From Actinomadura viridilutea (GTDB lineage: Bacteria > Actinomycetota > Actinomycetes > Streptosporangiales > Streptosporangiaceae): a stretch of 64,000 bases of DNA. A program made the translations under genes and the position numbers. Under the pieces are notes generated by a model. That model saw only the letters and a list, made by a program, of their open reading frames with translations, did no database searches and had not been told where the DNA came from. Positions within the stretch are counted from its first letter, which is position 1. Each line of letters begins with the position of its first letter. Below are positions 10,001-17,196 of the stretch, in pieces. The stretch covers positions 186,001-250,000 of the forward strand of contig PVNI01000009.1 of the NCBI GenBank assembly GCA_003001795.1, in the 5' to 3' direction.

Positions 10001-10074
10001 CGGTGCTGAGCTGGCCGGACCGGTTCGTCGCCGCCTTCGCGGGCGACGCGGACCCGCCGCCCGCCGACGCCTGA
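7024..10074 (+). CDS. HerA/FtsK-like ATPase (DUF87-type) with a cysteine cluster
   Basis: A 1016-residue protein starting at GTG. Residues 1-370 form an alpha/beta N-terminal region with a helical stretch. The ATPase core carries Walker A GATGSGKS (385-392), Walker B HVIVIEEAH (620-628) and a HerA-type segment IVAEQIPTKLVPDVIKNTALK. A motor end DDDQSREVVSLRPGVAAVF follows. After the core comes CGCECRSGRAC (about 757-767), a possible metal-binding cluster, then a helical C-terminal domain. HerA-type ATPases are hexameric translocases working with nucleases, membrane partners or secretion machines. No nuclease, relaxase or toxin gene is adjacent. The paired membrane pseudo-ATPase suggests a membrane-tethered complex. 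Confidence 0.8.
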   Translation: MTSVPDAQSSGADQPQTPVLAGPWYRIQAIPAPRRTASAEWDFVSVLPAALSAARRRRPFVVGWLSPGGGAPLELITNAGPVGEPSAPDGEARGLLFPSGARGVPIGDAWLRQVERMTWTRCPGRLAPQVARADDGPGLFESTLVTLMERPFGWFVVADPCDERQVDVEMRELHHELRMLRRGEDEQARLAVARADQRLAELDAFREAGLWRVRVLAGAANPAELGQIAPVLVGSMELGHHPYRLRSGQVSGTFSEMLRVDPGPAAYRPAVDRSRYRAEAAAAAFRQQALRRDAGPVDGEQRFPFVATAGALAALAGLPRREVPGLRVLDAGYFDVTSETDEPPAAAAAHEPRIELGAILDGQDRQVGRFTVPRSTINRHVFVTGATGSGKSQTVRHLLEQLTRAGVPWLAIEPAKSEYAAMAGRIRDLGGAVTVVNPSDPAAVPLSVNPLAPEPGYPVQAHIDMVRALFQAAFDAEEPFPQIMAQALQRVYEANGWDVVTGGGVPGSLIEPAVPTLEQLQNAALQVIGEVGYGRELMADVQGFVDVRLRSLRIGSAGRFFEGGHPADVGGMLRENIVLAIEDVANDEDKAFLMGTLIIRIVEHLRMRARAGGTPPGLRHVIVIEEAHRLLRNRGPERTSAHAVELFAGMLAEIRAYGEGIIVAEQIPTKLVPDVIKNTALKVVHRLPAFDDRHQVGAAMNLDDDQSREVVSLRPGVAAVFADGMDRPLRVRVPLGEGREAVLPGPPPPIDGRRSAACGCECRSGRACTLFELREADLLAASPDWAWLRLWADVLVLAHVVNRPLPAVPPDLARAWSRLAPRLRECTLATVLERAVTRRAGALRTAYPPADLTAKAAEVAQRLLDGEHRLAGTAPGAAWVIPQVRWLHEMDKLFPYGAGPPDKHAPAPPLDYPLPGLKQPPEPKLGHRLRALRRHPLSMELERNRPVALTALEGDDEHAAFARDLEVVTIGLPEDERLDTVAGTMRVSSWLEPVLSWPDRFVAAFAGDADPPPADA

Positions 10075-10083
10075 TCGGCGGGC

Positions 10084-10974
10084 TCAGATGGTGTCGGCCG
10101 ACCGCGGGTCCATGCCCTCCCGTTCGGCGATGGGCCGCCAGTAGCGGATGAACTCGGCCTTGGCCTCGCTGGCTCGGTCGTTGACGTCGGCGACCGCGCT
10201 CTCGGACGGGCAGCCGGGCGCGGCGTCCACGTACCGCTGGTTGGACTCCACCGACGCCCGCAGGGCGCGGACGAGGGCGTCCTTGAGCTCCTCGCCCTGG
10301 TCGAGGGCGTCGACGGCGAGCGCGTCGGCCTGGCGGAGCTGGTCCTGCCGTTGGGCGAGGATCCGTTGCAGGGCCGACTTCGGGCAGCCGTCGGTGACGG
10401 CGTCGCCGAGGTCGGCGCGGGTGTCGGCCATCTGCTCCAACAGCTTGTCGATCGCCCCCGCCTCCGCGATGGCCTTGTTCCTGTTGCGCGACGACGTCGC
10501 GTCAGGCTCCGCCCCCGGGGCCGCGGGATCGCTCGCGTACGGGCTGCCGCCTCCCGGTGGTGCCGCGGTGTCCGCGTCGTCGCCGCCCGACCGCAGGACG
10601 ACGGCCGCCACCGCGGCCAGCACCGCGCAGGCGGCGACGAGCAGCACGTACGGCAGGGCGCGGCGCCGGCGCTCGCGGGGCGGCTGCTCCTGCACCTGCG
10701 GCTCGTCCCACGGCGCGGGGGACACGAAGGTCGTCTCCGAGGGCGGCGTGGGCAGCGGCGACCACGTCGCGCGAGCCTGAGGAGGGTCGGGGTCGGACGG
10801 CGGCGGGCCCGGCGGGAAAGGGGTCGTGGCCGTGGGGGTGTCGCCACTGAGCGGGTTCCCGGCGTCCGCGTCGTCGGGCCGCGTCCACGGGTCGCCGCCG
10901 CCGAGCGGCGCGTCGCATCGCGGGCAGCGCGAGGACGCGGACGAGGTGCCGCTACCGCATGCCGGACAGCGCAT
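10084..10974 (-). CDS. Zinc-ribbon single-pass membrane protein, paralogue of the next gene
   Basis: About 296 residues. An N-terminal zinc ribbon MRCPACGSG...CPRCDAPLG is followed by a proline-rich acidic linker, one membrane segment (ALPYVLLVAACAVLAAVAAV, about 106-125) and an extracytoplasmic helical domain. The helical domain contains KSALQRILAQRQDQLRQADA and a CPSES cysteine. The architecture and the RQDQLR core match the C-terminal domain of the gene at 11063-12727. ATG at 10974 is preferred over the adjacent GTG because the AAGGGA site is then better spaced. It is convergent with the HerA-like ATPase, nine bases from its stop. Function unknown. Confidence 0.7.
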   Translation of the reverse strand: MRCPACGSGTSSASSRCPRCDAPLGGGDPWTRPDDADAGNPLSGDTPTATTPFPPGPPPSDPDPPQARATWSPLPTPPSETTFVSPAPWDEPQVQEQPPRERRRRALPYVLLVAACAVLAAVAAVVLRSGGDDADTAAPPGGGSPYASDPAAPGAEPDATSSRNRNKAIAEAGAIDKLLEQMADTRADLGDAVTDGCPKSALQRILAQRQDQLRQADALAVDALDQGEELKDALVRALRASVESNQRYVDAAPGCPSESAVADVNDRASEAKAEFIRYWRPIAEREGMDPRSADTI

Positions 10975-11062
10975 CACAGTCCCTTGCCGTCATGAAGGAT
11001 TTCATGCCCCGACCAGCGTGCGGCGTCACACGGTGACCGCGGTCGCCCCACCGGCCCCGGCA

Positions 11063-12727
11063 TCACAGGTTCGACACGGTGCGCGGCGGCAGGCCGACCT
11101 GGCGGGCCAACGGGTTCCATATCGCGACGAGCCTCTGCTTGGCGATGATCGCCTTGCGCTCGGCGGGGATGCGCCCGGACGCGCGCGAGATGTCGGGGCG
11201 CGGCTTGCCCCGGCACTTGCGCCCCGCGCGCTTCCCCCAGGCGATGAGGGCGCGGTCGGCCTCCAGCGACGCCTGGAACGCCTGCCGCATCGCCACGCGC
11301 AGACGCTCCCCGTTCGGAACCTTGTCGAGCTTCAGGTTCTGGGTGCGGCGCAGCTGGTCCTGCCGCCGCACCGCGACGCGTTGGAAGCCCGCCATCGCGG
11401 CGGGCAGCGTCCGGCACGTGCGCGCGGCCTCGACCGCGCGCGTGAGCTCGTTGCGGGCGTCCAGGCTGGCCGCGAGGACGGCGTCCACTTGCCGCGCCTG
11501 GTCGTACATCGCGGGGGCCGGGCGGCGCGGCTGCGTCATCGTCGCGTTGGTGGGCGCCGGCGACGTCGTCGTGGCGACGGGCTGCTGCGGCTTGTCGTCC
11601 TTGCCGAACACGACGAACCCCACCGAGACCAGCGCCGCGACGACGAGCCCCGAGACGGTGATGAGCAGCGGCTTGCTCACCCCCTTCTTCCCGGTGCCGT
11701 GCGGCCCCGCCGGATAGGGCGGAATACCCGGGGGAGCGGTGTCGGCCCCCTGGATGGGGTGGGCGAACTGCGTGCCCGCCGGGCCGTGCGGCCCGCCGAA
11801 GTACTGGGGCGCCCCGAAGGGCGGCCCGGCGACCGCGTCGGGCGCCGACGGCGGGGCCGCGAACATGCCGTGCTCCATGGGGGCGGACGGCGCGGGCTGC
11901 ATCACCTGCGTCTGCTGCACGGGCGGGGCCGCGGACGCGGCGGAGTCCAGAACCGTCGTCTGCCCGAGCGAGTCGGCGGCGGTGGCGTGCGCGTCGGCCG
12001 CGGGCTGCGCGTCCGCGCCGGGCGCGGTCGGCGCCTGCTGCGCCGACCACACCTGGGTCGCCTGGTCCTGGTCCTGCCCCTGCTTCTGCTCGTCGGGACG
12101 CTTGGGACGCGCGAACCACGACTCCGGGATGATCGGCTCGGGGCCGGTCGGGTCCTTGGGCGAAGGCGCGGCGTTCGCGCCGGCCTCGCCGGCCCACGCG
12201 GGCGGAGGCGGCGGAGCCGTCTCGAACCCGCCCGACGCGGCCGGTCCCCCCTCCGACGAAGGCGTCGCGGAGCCGCCCGCCGAGGGAGAAGAGGACGCCG
12301 GAGGAGCCGACGCCGTCGCCGCGGAATCGGGCGTCGGGGCCGCGGGCGCCGCGCCCCCGTCAGCGGACGGGGCGGCCGCGGGGGGAGCGCCGACCGCCCC
12401 CGCGGTCTGCGCCGGCTCCGCGGCGCCGCCGGCGTCGTACGCCCACGCCGTCGTCGCCTCGAGGTCGGCGGCCGCGGGCGGCGCCGAGAAGGCCGGCGGC
12501 GCGGGCGGCGCCGCGTCGGCGGGATCGGCGGGCCCCGAGGGGGCCGCGGACCGGGCCCAGGCGGGCGTCGGCGGGATGAGCATCGTCTTGTCGCCGAGCG
12601 ACGCGGAGGGGTCGGCGGCCACCGGTGCGCTCAGCGGAGCCTCCGCCGGGCCGCCCATCGGCGCGTGGCAGTTCGGACACGTGCCCGGCGTGCCGGGCGT
12701 GTTCGTACCGCACGTCGGACACTGCAT
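11063..12727 (-). CDS. Zinc-ribbon membrane protein with a long low-complexity linker
   Basis: About 554 residues. It starts with a zinc ribbon MQCPTCGTNTPGTPGTCPNC, then an Ala/Pro/Ser-rich linker of roughly 300 residues and a membrane segment (PLLITVSGLVVAALVSVGFVVF). A helical outer domain of about 140 residues ends the protein. That domain shares the pattern of its neighbour (RRQDQLRRTQNLKLDKVPNG, a paired Cys, a WNPLARQVGL end; the neighbour has YWRPIAEREGM). The two genes are tandem paralogues in one direction, 88 bases apart. Translation upstream of 12727 is poor, and ATG at 12727 begins exactly at the zinc ribbon. The domain resembles no family I can name. Confidence 0.7.
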   Translation of the reverse strand: MQCPTCGTNTPGTPGTCPNCHAPMGGPAEAPLSAPVAADPSASLGDKTMLIPPTPAWARSAAPSGPADPADAAPPAPPAFSAPPAAADLEATTAWAYDAGGAAEPAQTAGAVGAPPAAAPSADGGAAPAAPTPDSAATASAPPASSSPSAGGSATPSSEGGPAASGGFETAPPPPPAWAGEAGANAAPSPKDPTGPEPIIPESWFARPKRPDEQKQGQDQDQATQVWSAQQAPTAPGADAQPAADAHATAADSLGQTTVLDSAASAAPPVQQTQVMQPAPSAPMEHGMFAAPPSAPDAVAGPPFGAPQYFGGPHGPAGTQFAHPIQGADTAPPGIPPYPAGPHGTGKKGVSKPLLITVSGLVVAALVSVGFVVFGKDDKPQQPVATTTSPAPTNATMTQPRRPAPAMYDQARQVDAVLAASLDARNELTRAVEAARTCRTLPAAMAGFQRVAVRRQDQLRRTQNLKLDKVPNGERLRVAMRQAFQASLEADRALIAWGKRAGRKCRGKPRPDISRASGRIPAERKAIIAKQRLVAIWNPLARQVGLPPRTVSNL

Positions 12728-13073
12728 GGCTTCAGACCTCGCGTTGTTGCCGCTATCCCCGCAAAACAGCAGGGCCCCCGACAAAGTACTAGGTGAGGGC
12801 GCTCCGAGGCGCCGAGATGGCGAGCGCGGGCCACAATCGTCGCGCGTCGGGGCTCGCACCGAACCACGACATGTCGATGTGAGTCAACAAACTTAGGCAA
12901 GGTTTACCCGATGTCGTGTGACGCTCGTCGCATTCGCCGCTCCGTCCGGCCGCGCGCGGCGGCGACGCCGGTCCCCTTGATCGCCTCGACCTGGCGACGG
13001 GACCCCCGCCGGGGCGGCTAGGCTCGGAGCGGTTTCCAGGCGCCCGGATGCACAACCAGAGAAGACGGAGCCC
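12728..13073. other. Divergent intergenic region between the zinc-ribbon gene and murT
   Basis: No gene is apparent in these 346 bases. TAGGCT at 13019-13024 is a plausible -10 box for murT. An iron-box-like element at 12893-12911 sits near the middle of the region. Confidence 0.5.
12893..12911. promoter_or_regulatory. DtxR/IdeR iron-box-like sequence
   Basis: TTAGGCAAGGTTTACCCGA resembles the actinobacterial iron box TTAGGTTAGGCTAACCTAA at about two thirds of positions. It is about 165 bases from the starts on either side and has no obvious iron-related gene next to it. Confidence 0.3.
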
Positions 13074-14312
13074 ATGAGCGATCTACCGCTGCGTTCGCAG
13101 CTGGCCGTCGCGCTCGGTCGTACGGCCGCGAAGATGTCCCGGCTGGCGGGCCGGGGTGACGGATCGGTGATCGGGGGACGGGTCGGGCTGGCCCTCGACC
13201 CCGAACTGCTCACCAGGCTCGCCCGGGACCGCAAGCTCGTCCTCGTCAGCGCGACCAACGGCAAGACGACGACGACCCGGCTCATCACCGCCGCCATGAC
13301 CCCGCTGGGGGAGGTGGCCACCAACGCCTTCGGCGCCAATATGCCGACCGGGCACGTGTCCGCGCTGGCCGCCGCACCGGACGCGCGCTACGGCGTGCTC
13401 GAGTGCGACGAGAAGTACGTGCCGATGGTGCTCGCCGAGACCGGCGCCAACGTCGTCGCGCTGATGAACCTCAGCCGCGACCAGATGGACCGCGCCGCCG
13501 AGATCTGGCTGCTGGCGGGCAAGTGGCGCAAGGCCCTGGAGACCTCCCCGCAGAGCCACGTCGTCGCCAACTGCGACGACCCGCTGGTGACCTGGGGCGC
13601 GTCCGGGGCCAAGAGCGTCACCTGGGTGGCCGCCGGACAGCACTGGCGCGAGGACTCCTGGTGCTGCCCCGAGTGCGGCGGGCCTCTGGACCGCGACGAC
13701 CAGGACTGGCGCTGCCGCCAGTGCACCTTCGCGCGCCCGCGCCCCGACTGGGTCCTGCACGGCGACGTGGTGACCGCGCCGGACGGGCGCTCCTTCCCGC
13801 TGACCGGGCTGTCGCTGCCCGGCCGCGCCAACCGGTCCAACGCCGCGATCGCGCTGGCCGTCGTCGCGCAGTTCGGCGTCCAGCCCGAGCAGGCGCTGCC
13901 GCTGCTGGCCCAGGTCAAGTCGGTCGCCGGACGCTACACCACGGTCGAGCACGAGGGCCGGCGGATCCGCCTGCTGCTGTCGAAGAACCCGGCGGGCTGG
14001 CTGGAGGCGTTCGACGTGCTTCAGCCCGCGCCCGGCCCGGTCGTGCTGTCCATCAACGCGCAGGGCCCCGACGGCCGGGACACCTCCTGGCTGTGGGACG
14101 TCGACTACCGCATCCTGCGCGGCCGCCCCGTGTGGGTGACCGGGGAGCGCCGCATCGACATGGCCGTCCGCCTGGAGGCCGCCGAGGTGCCGTTCACCGT
14201 CGTGGACGACATCGAGCAGGCCGTCATGGCGGTGCCGCCCGGCCACCTGGACGTGATCGCCAACTACACCGCCTTCCAGAACATCCGAGCGAGGTACGGC
14301 CGTGTCGTCTGA
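13074..14312 (+). CDS. murT: Lipid II isoglutaminyl synthase, MurT subunit
   Basis: A 412-residue Mur-ligase-like protein. The ATP loop is SATNGKTTTTRL (about 59-70). The family's inserted four-cysteine zinc ribbon is CCPECGG...CRQC (about residues 199-222), and the C-terminal DUF1727 domain follows. Together with GatD it amidates the alpha-carboxyl of D-glutamate in the lipid II stem peptide, using glutamine-derived ammonia. The gatD start overlaps the end of murT by 11 bases, so the two are translationally coupled. Length and motifs are complete. Confidence 0.95.
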   Translation: MSDLPLRSQLAVALGRTAAKMSRLAGRGDGSVIGGRVGLALDPELLTRLARDRKLVLVSATNGKTTTTRLITAAMTPLGEVATNAFGANMPTGHVSALAAAPDARYGVLECDEKYVPMVLAETGANVVALMNLSRDQMDRAAEIWLLAGKWRKALETSPQSHVVANCDDPLVTWGASGAKSVTWVAAGQHWREDSWCCPECGGPLDRDDQDWRCRQCTFARPRPDWVLHGDVVTAPDGRSFPLTGLSLPGRANRSNAAIALAVVAQFGVQPEQALPLLAQVKSVAGRYTTVEHEGRRIRLLLSKNPAGWLEAFDVLQPAPGPVVLSINAQGPDGRDTSWLWDVDYRILRGRPVWVTGERRIDMAVRLEAAEVPFTVVDDIEQAVMAVPPGHLDVIANYTAFQNIRARYGRVV

Positions 14313-15012
14313 CCGCCTGAAGATCGTCTGGATCTACCCCGACCTGCTGAGCACCTACGGCGACCAGGGCAACACGATCGTGCTGGAGCGCCGCGCCAAG
14401 CTGCGCGGCATCCCCTACGAGACCGTGCACGTGCGCTCGGACCAGCCGGTGCCCACCGACGGCCACGTCTACCTGCTCGGCGGCGGCGAGGACCGGCCGC
14501 AGATCCTCGCCGCCCAGCGGCTGCGCGCCGACGGCGGCCTGCACCGCGCCGCCGAGCGCGGCGCCGTCGTGTTCGCCGTCTGCGCCGGATACCAGCTGCT
14601 CGGCACCCAGTTCGGCGGCGAGGAGGGCCAGCCCGTCCAGGGGCTCGGCCTGCTCGACATCACCAGCGGGCGCGGCGAGCGGCGCGCGGTCGGCGAGATC
14701 GTCGGCGACGTCGCGCCCGAGCTGAACATGCCGCGCATCACCGGGTTCGAGAACCACCAGGGCGTCACCCGCCTGGGCCCCGGCGCCCGGCCGCTGGCGC
14801 GCGTCGTGCACGGCGTCGGCAACGGCGACGGCTACGAGGGCGCCTACGCCGGACGCATCATCGGCACCTACATGCACGGCCCGGCCCTGGTCCGCAACCC
14901 CGCCCTGGCCGACCTGCTGCTGCGCTGGGCCATCGGCCAGGACCTGCCGCCGATCGACGACACGTGGGCCAACCGCCTGCGCGAGGAACGCCTCAACGCC
15001 GTCCTGTCCTGA
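14302..15012 (+). CDS. gatD: Lipid II isoglutaminyl synthase, GatD glutaminase subunit
   Basis: A 236-residue class-I glutamine amidotransferase of the CobB/CobQ-like type. The nucleophile elbow is VFAVCAGYQLLG (Cys 94) and the catalytic histidine sits in TYMHGP (His 192). The family hallmark N-terminus WIYPDLLSTYGDQGN is present. It supplies ammonia to MurT for peptidoglycan stem-peptide amidation. GTG start inside the end of murT. Confidence 0.95.
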   Translation: MSSDRLKIVWIYPDLLSTYGDQGNTIVLERRAKLRGIPYETVHVRSDQPVPTDGHVYLLGGGEDRPQILAAQRLRADGGLHRAAERGAVVFAVCAGYQLLGTQFGGEEGQPVQGLGLLDITSGRGERRAVGEIVGDVAPELNMPRITGFENHQGVTRLGPGARPLARVVHGVGNGDGYEGAYAGRIIGTYMHGPALVRNPALADLLLRWAIGQDLPPIDDTWANRLREERLNAVLS

Positions 15013-15241
15013 GCACGCCGAGCGGGACCCCGGCCGGACACGAGCGGCCCTTGGGCGGGTCCCGAAGGACGGCGCGAACGCGCCGCCGCGCCCCGCGTCG
15101 CGCAGCCCGGCGCGGCGGCGCGGCCCGTTCCGGCCCGCCCGAAGCGACCGGCCGGTCGCAACCGTCCGTTGGATCGTTCCATGTCCGGGCGGGTCCCCAC
15201 CGCCGTGAGCGGGCGCCGGGTCGGCGTCCGCGCCGCCGCGG

Positions 15242-15604
15242 TCAGTAGACGAGCGCCTGGACGCCCTCCGCCGTGATCTCCTCCACGAACGTCGGGGCGC
15301 CCGCGATGCGCACCCCCCGGATCACGTCGTCGGGGCCGATGCCGCGGCGCGCCGCGCACTGCGTGCACAGCGTCACCCGGCCGCCCGCCAGCACCGCGTC
15401 CAGCAGGTCCTCCAGCGGCGTCGCGTGCGGCAGGGAGAACTCCTTGGCGCGGCCCGGCAGCGCGAACCACGAGGACTCGCCGGTCAGCCACAGCGAGACG
15501 GGCACGCCGCTCACCACCGCGGCCGCCGCGACGTTGAACGCCTGGTTGCAGCGCTCGGGCGCGTCGGCGCCCGCCGTGGCCTTGATCACCAGAGATCTCG
15601 CCAT
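15242..15604 (-). CDS. DsrE/DsrF-like family protein
   Basis: A 120-residue DsrE-fold protein: KATAGADAPERCNQAFNVA at the start, a middle VSLWLTGESSW, and TLCTQCAARRGI containing the conserved cysteine pair. DsrE-like proteins relay sulfur or act as small peroxiredoxin-like or unknown-function proteins. The partner is not evident. It is divergent from the tiny membrane gene at 15675. The 229 bases between gatD and this gene hold nothing recognisable. Confidence 0.8.
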   Translation of the reverse strand: MARSLVIKATAGADAPERCNQAFNVAAAAVVSGVPVSLWLTGESSWFALPGRAKEFSLPHATPLEDLLDAVLAGGRVTLCTQCAARRGIGPDDVIRGVRIAGAPTFVEEITAEGVQALVY

Positions 15605-15661
15605 GTCCGCAGCCTAGCCCCGGGATCGCGCGTCGGGGCGCGCGCGGGGCCCCGCCGCGGC

Positions 15662-15667
15662 TAGGGT
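15662..15667 (+). promoter_or_regulatory. -10 box of a leaderless small gene
   Basis: TAGGGT ends seven bases before the GTG at 15675, the classical actinobacterial leaderless arrangement (TAnnnT). Confidence 0.5.
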
Positions 15668-15674
15668 TCCTGCC

Positions 15675-15773
15675 GTGGGCGGCATGGTGAACGCGGTGGT
15701 GCTCGTCGCGGTGCTCGGCCTGGCGGCGGTGGCGGCGGTGCTGCTGGTGGTGCGGCTGTCGCGCCTGCGGTGA
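15675..15773 (+). CDS. 32-residue single-pass membrane peptide, leaderless
   Basis: Reads MGGMVNAVVLVAVLGLAAVA and ends VLLVVRLSRLR: one hydrophobic helix with a basic C-terminal end, the usual form of a bacterial membrane microprotein. Support comes from the TAGGGT -10 box seven bases upstream, the immediate stop after the basic tail, and the free space between the DsrE gene and the nitrobindin-like gene. It is too small for family assignment. Confidence 0.5.
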   Translation: MGGMVNAVVLVAVLGLAAVAAVLLVVRLSRLR

Positions 15774-15846
15774 GCCGGCGCGGCGGCGGACGCCGGGCGG
15801 TCGGCGATGTCCCGAGCCCTCCGCGGCGCCGCTACGCTCGGTGGCC

Positions 15847-16347
15847 ATGGAGCCAGAGCTGCACCCCGACCTCAAGCCGCTGGAGTTCCTGCTGGGCAGG
15901 TGGGAGGGCGCCGGAGTCGGCGACTATCCCACGATCGAGGCGTTCAACTTCGGGCAGGAGGTCTCGTTCACCCACAACGGCAACCCGTTCCTGATCTACT
16001 CCAGCCGCACCTGGCTGATCGAGGCCGACGGCTCCCTGGGACGGCCCCTCGCCGTGGAGACCGGCTACTGGCGCCCGCAGCCGGACAACCAGGTCGAGGT
16101 GACCCTGGCCCACCCCACCGGCATCGTCGAGATCTACGTCGGGAACGTCGCCTTCAACCGGGTGGAGCTGCAGACCGACGTCGTGGCGCGGACCAGTTCC
16201 GCCAAGGAGGTCACCGCGGGCCGGCGGCTGTACGGGCTGATGCCGCAGAAGGACGGCAAGCGCGACCTCGGCTGGGTGTACGAGATGGCGGCCATGGGGC
16301 AGCCCCTGCAGGCGCACATGTCCGCCCAGCTCAAGAAGGTGGACTGA
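15847..16347 (+). CDS. Nitrobindin-like heme-binding beta-barrel protein (FABP-like)
   Basis: A 166-residue protein of the actinobacterial FABP-like/nitrobindin family. The signature LEFLLGRWEGAGVGDYP contains the GxWxGxG loop near the N-terminus, and the beta-barrel strands end in a conserved QAHMSAQLKKVD. Family members bind heme b and isomerise peroxynitrite to nitrate. The start is placed at ATG 15847 because TACGCT at 15833-15838 is then eight bases upstream (leaderless). The GTG at 15841 would be too close. Confidence 0.85.
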   Translation: MEPELHPDLKPLEFLLGRWEGAGVGDYPTIEAFNFGQEVSFTHNGNPFLIYSSRTWLIEADGSLGRPLAVETGYWRPQPDNQVEVTLAHPTGIVEIYVGNVAFNRVELQTDVVARTSSAKEVTAGRRLYGLMPQKDGKRDLGWVYEMAAMGQPLQAHMSAQLKKVD

Positions 16348-16410
16348 CGGCGGCGGACGCCGGAAGGGCGCGGGGCCGGCCGGCGGCGGGGCGGATCGGG
16401 TCCGGGCGCA

Positions 16411-16646
16411 TGAGAAGACCCCCGGACCTTCCGCTTCACGCGGGTGATGGGTGGACGGCCCATCGGTCCGGGGGCCCGGTAACTGCCTGGTATTCACCGG
16501 TCGACCGTCGCGACCGGCCTACGTCTTCTGTGGACGGCTAGCTCGTCCGCGGAATCGGTAGTGCCAAGGCGTGACGGCGACTAGTGGACAGCCACCTCGC
16601 AAGTCCTACAGTCACTCATGCCTAGGACCACCTCCTTTCCTGCGTG
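16411..16646 (-). ncRNA. Candidate small structured transcript with a 12-codon ORF
   Basis: The minus strand has a well-formed promoter (-35 TTGCCG, 17-base spacer, -10 TAGCCT), giving a predicted start near 16646. Within a few bases comes a ribosome binding site almost fully complementary to the 16S rRNA 3' end, then a 12-codon ORF, then about 100 bases. A large hairpin follows, with outer arms 16465-16474 and 16419-16428 (ten perfect pairs) and a nested GATGGG/CCCATC stem. It ends in TCTTCT, like a terminator. The transcript is convergent with the nitrobindin-like gene and has no longer ORF. Existence and ends are inferred. Confidence 0.45.
16581..16619 (-). CDS. 12-residue cysteine-containing peptide ORF with a very strong ribosome binding site
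   Basis: ATG at 16619 reads MSDCRTCEVAVH then TAG. The upstream GGAAAGGAGGTGGTCC (16640-16625) pairs with nearly the whole 16S 3' tail (…GGATCACCTCCTTTC), an unusually strong site for so short an ORF. It may be a functional micropeptide, a regulatory leader, or a ribosome-binding decoy. A CxxC pair is the only motif. Confidence 0.4.
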   Translation of the reverse strand: MSDCRTCEVAVH

Positions 16647-16652
16647 AGACGC

Positions 16653-16681
16653 AGGCTATGCCAGGCCGCCGCGACCGGCAA
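16653..16681 (-). promoter_or_regulatory. Promoter of the small minus-strand transcript
   Basis: -35 TTGCCG (16681-16676), a 17-base spacer and -10 TAGCCT (16658-16653), read on the minus strand. Confidence 0.5.
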
Positions 16682-16782
16682 GGGATTTTTCGGCGCAGGT
16701 CGCCGCGGGCGGCCCCGCGCCCGGAGCCCGTCCACGGGACCGCGGCCCGCACGGGCGAGGGTCCGGCACTTAGACTCTGAAC

Positions 16783-17196
16783 ATGGCGGACACGTGGCAG
16801 GAGGAGCTTCGGGCGAAGGGCTACCGGGTCACTCCGCAGCGCCAGCTCGTGCTGGAGGCGGTGACGAAGCTGGAGCACGGGACCCCGGAGCAGATCTGCG
16901 CCGAGGTGCAGCGCACCGCCCGCGGCGTGAACATCTCCACCGTGTACCGGACGCTCGAACTGCTGGAGGAGCTCGGGCTGGTCAAGCACGCCCACCTGGG
17001 GCACGGTCCGCCCAACTACCACCTGGCGGCCGAAGCCGAGCACATCCACCTGGTCTGCCGCAAGTGCGGCGCGGTCAACGACGTCGACCCGGAGGCCGCG
17101 GCCGGGTTGGCGGCGCGCTTGGAGGAGCAGTTCGGTTTCGAGACCGACGTCCACCACCTCACCGTCTACGGCCGCTGCTCCTCCTGCCGTTCCTGA
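16783..17196 (+). CDS. nur: Fur-family regulator, Nur-like (nickel/superoxide dismutase control)
   Basis: A 137-residue Fur protein. The winged helix includes YRVTPQRQLVLEAV and NISTVYRTLELLEELGLV. The metal site region is HAHLGHGPPNYH then HIHLVCRKC, and a C-terminal CSSC completes the structural zinc site. The DNA-binding and sensing segments closely resemble Streptomyces Nur as I remember it, and the following gene is ygfZ, as next to Nur in Streptomyces. It is probably a nickel-responsive repressor, though other Fur types cannot be excluded. Leaderless: TAGACT at 16771-16776 ends six bases before the ATG. The gene's last codons lie in a tandem repeat. Confidence 0.8.
   Translation: MADTWQEELRAKGYRVTPQRQLVLEAVTKLEHGTPEQICAEVQRTARGVNISTVYRTLELLEELGLVKHAHLGHGPPNYHLAAEAEHIHLVCRKCGAVNDVDPEAAAGLAARLEEQFGFETDVHHLTVYGRCSSCRS

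Noticed and set aside
16625..16640. Plus-strand GGACCACCTCCTTTCC as a fragment of a 16S rRNA 3' end
   Set aside because: The bases upstream do not match 16S rRNA; the minus-strand reading as a ribosome binding site with promoter, start codon and terminator explains it better.
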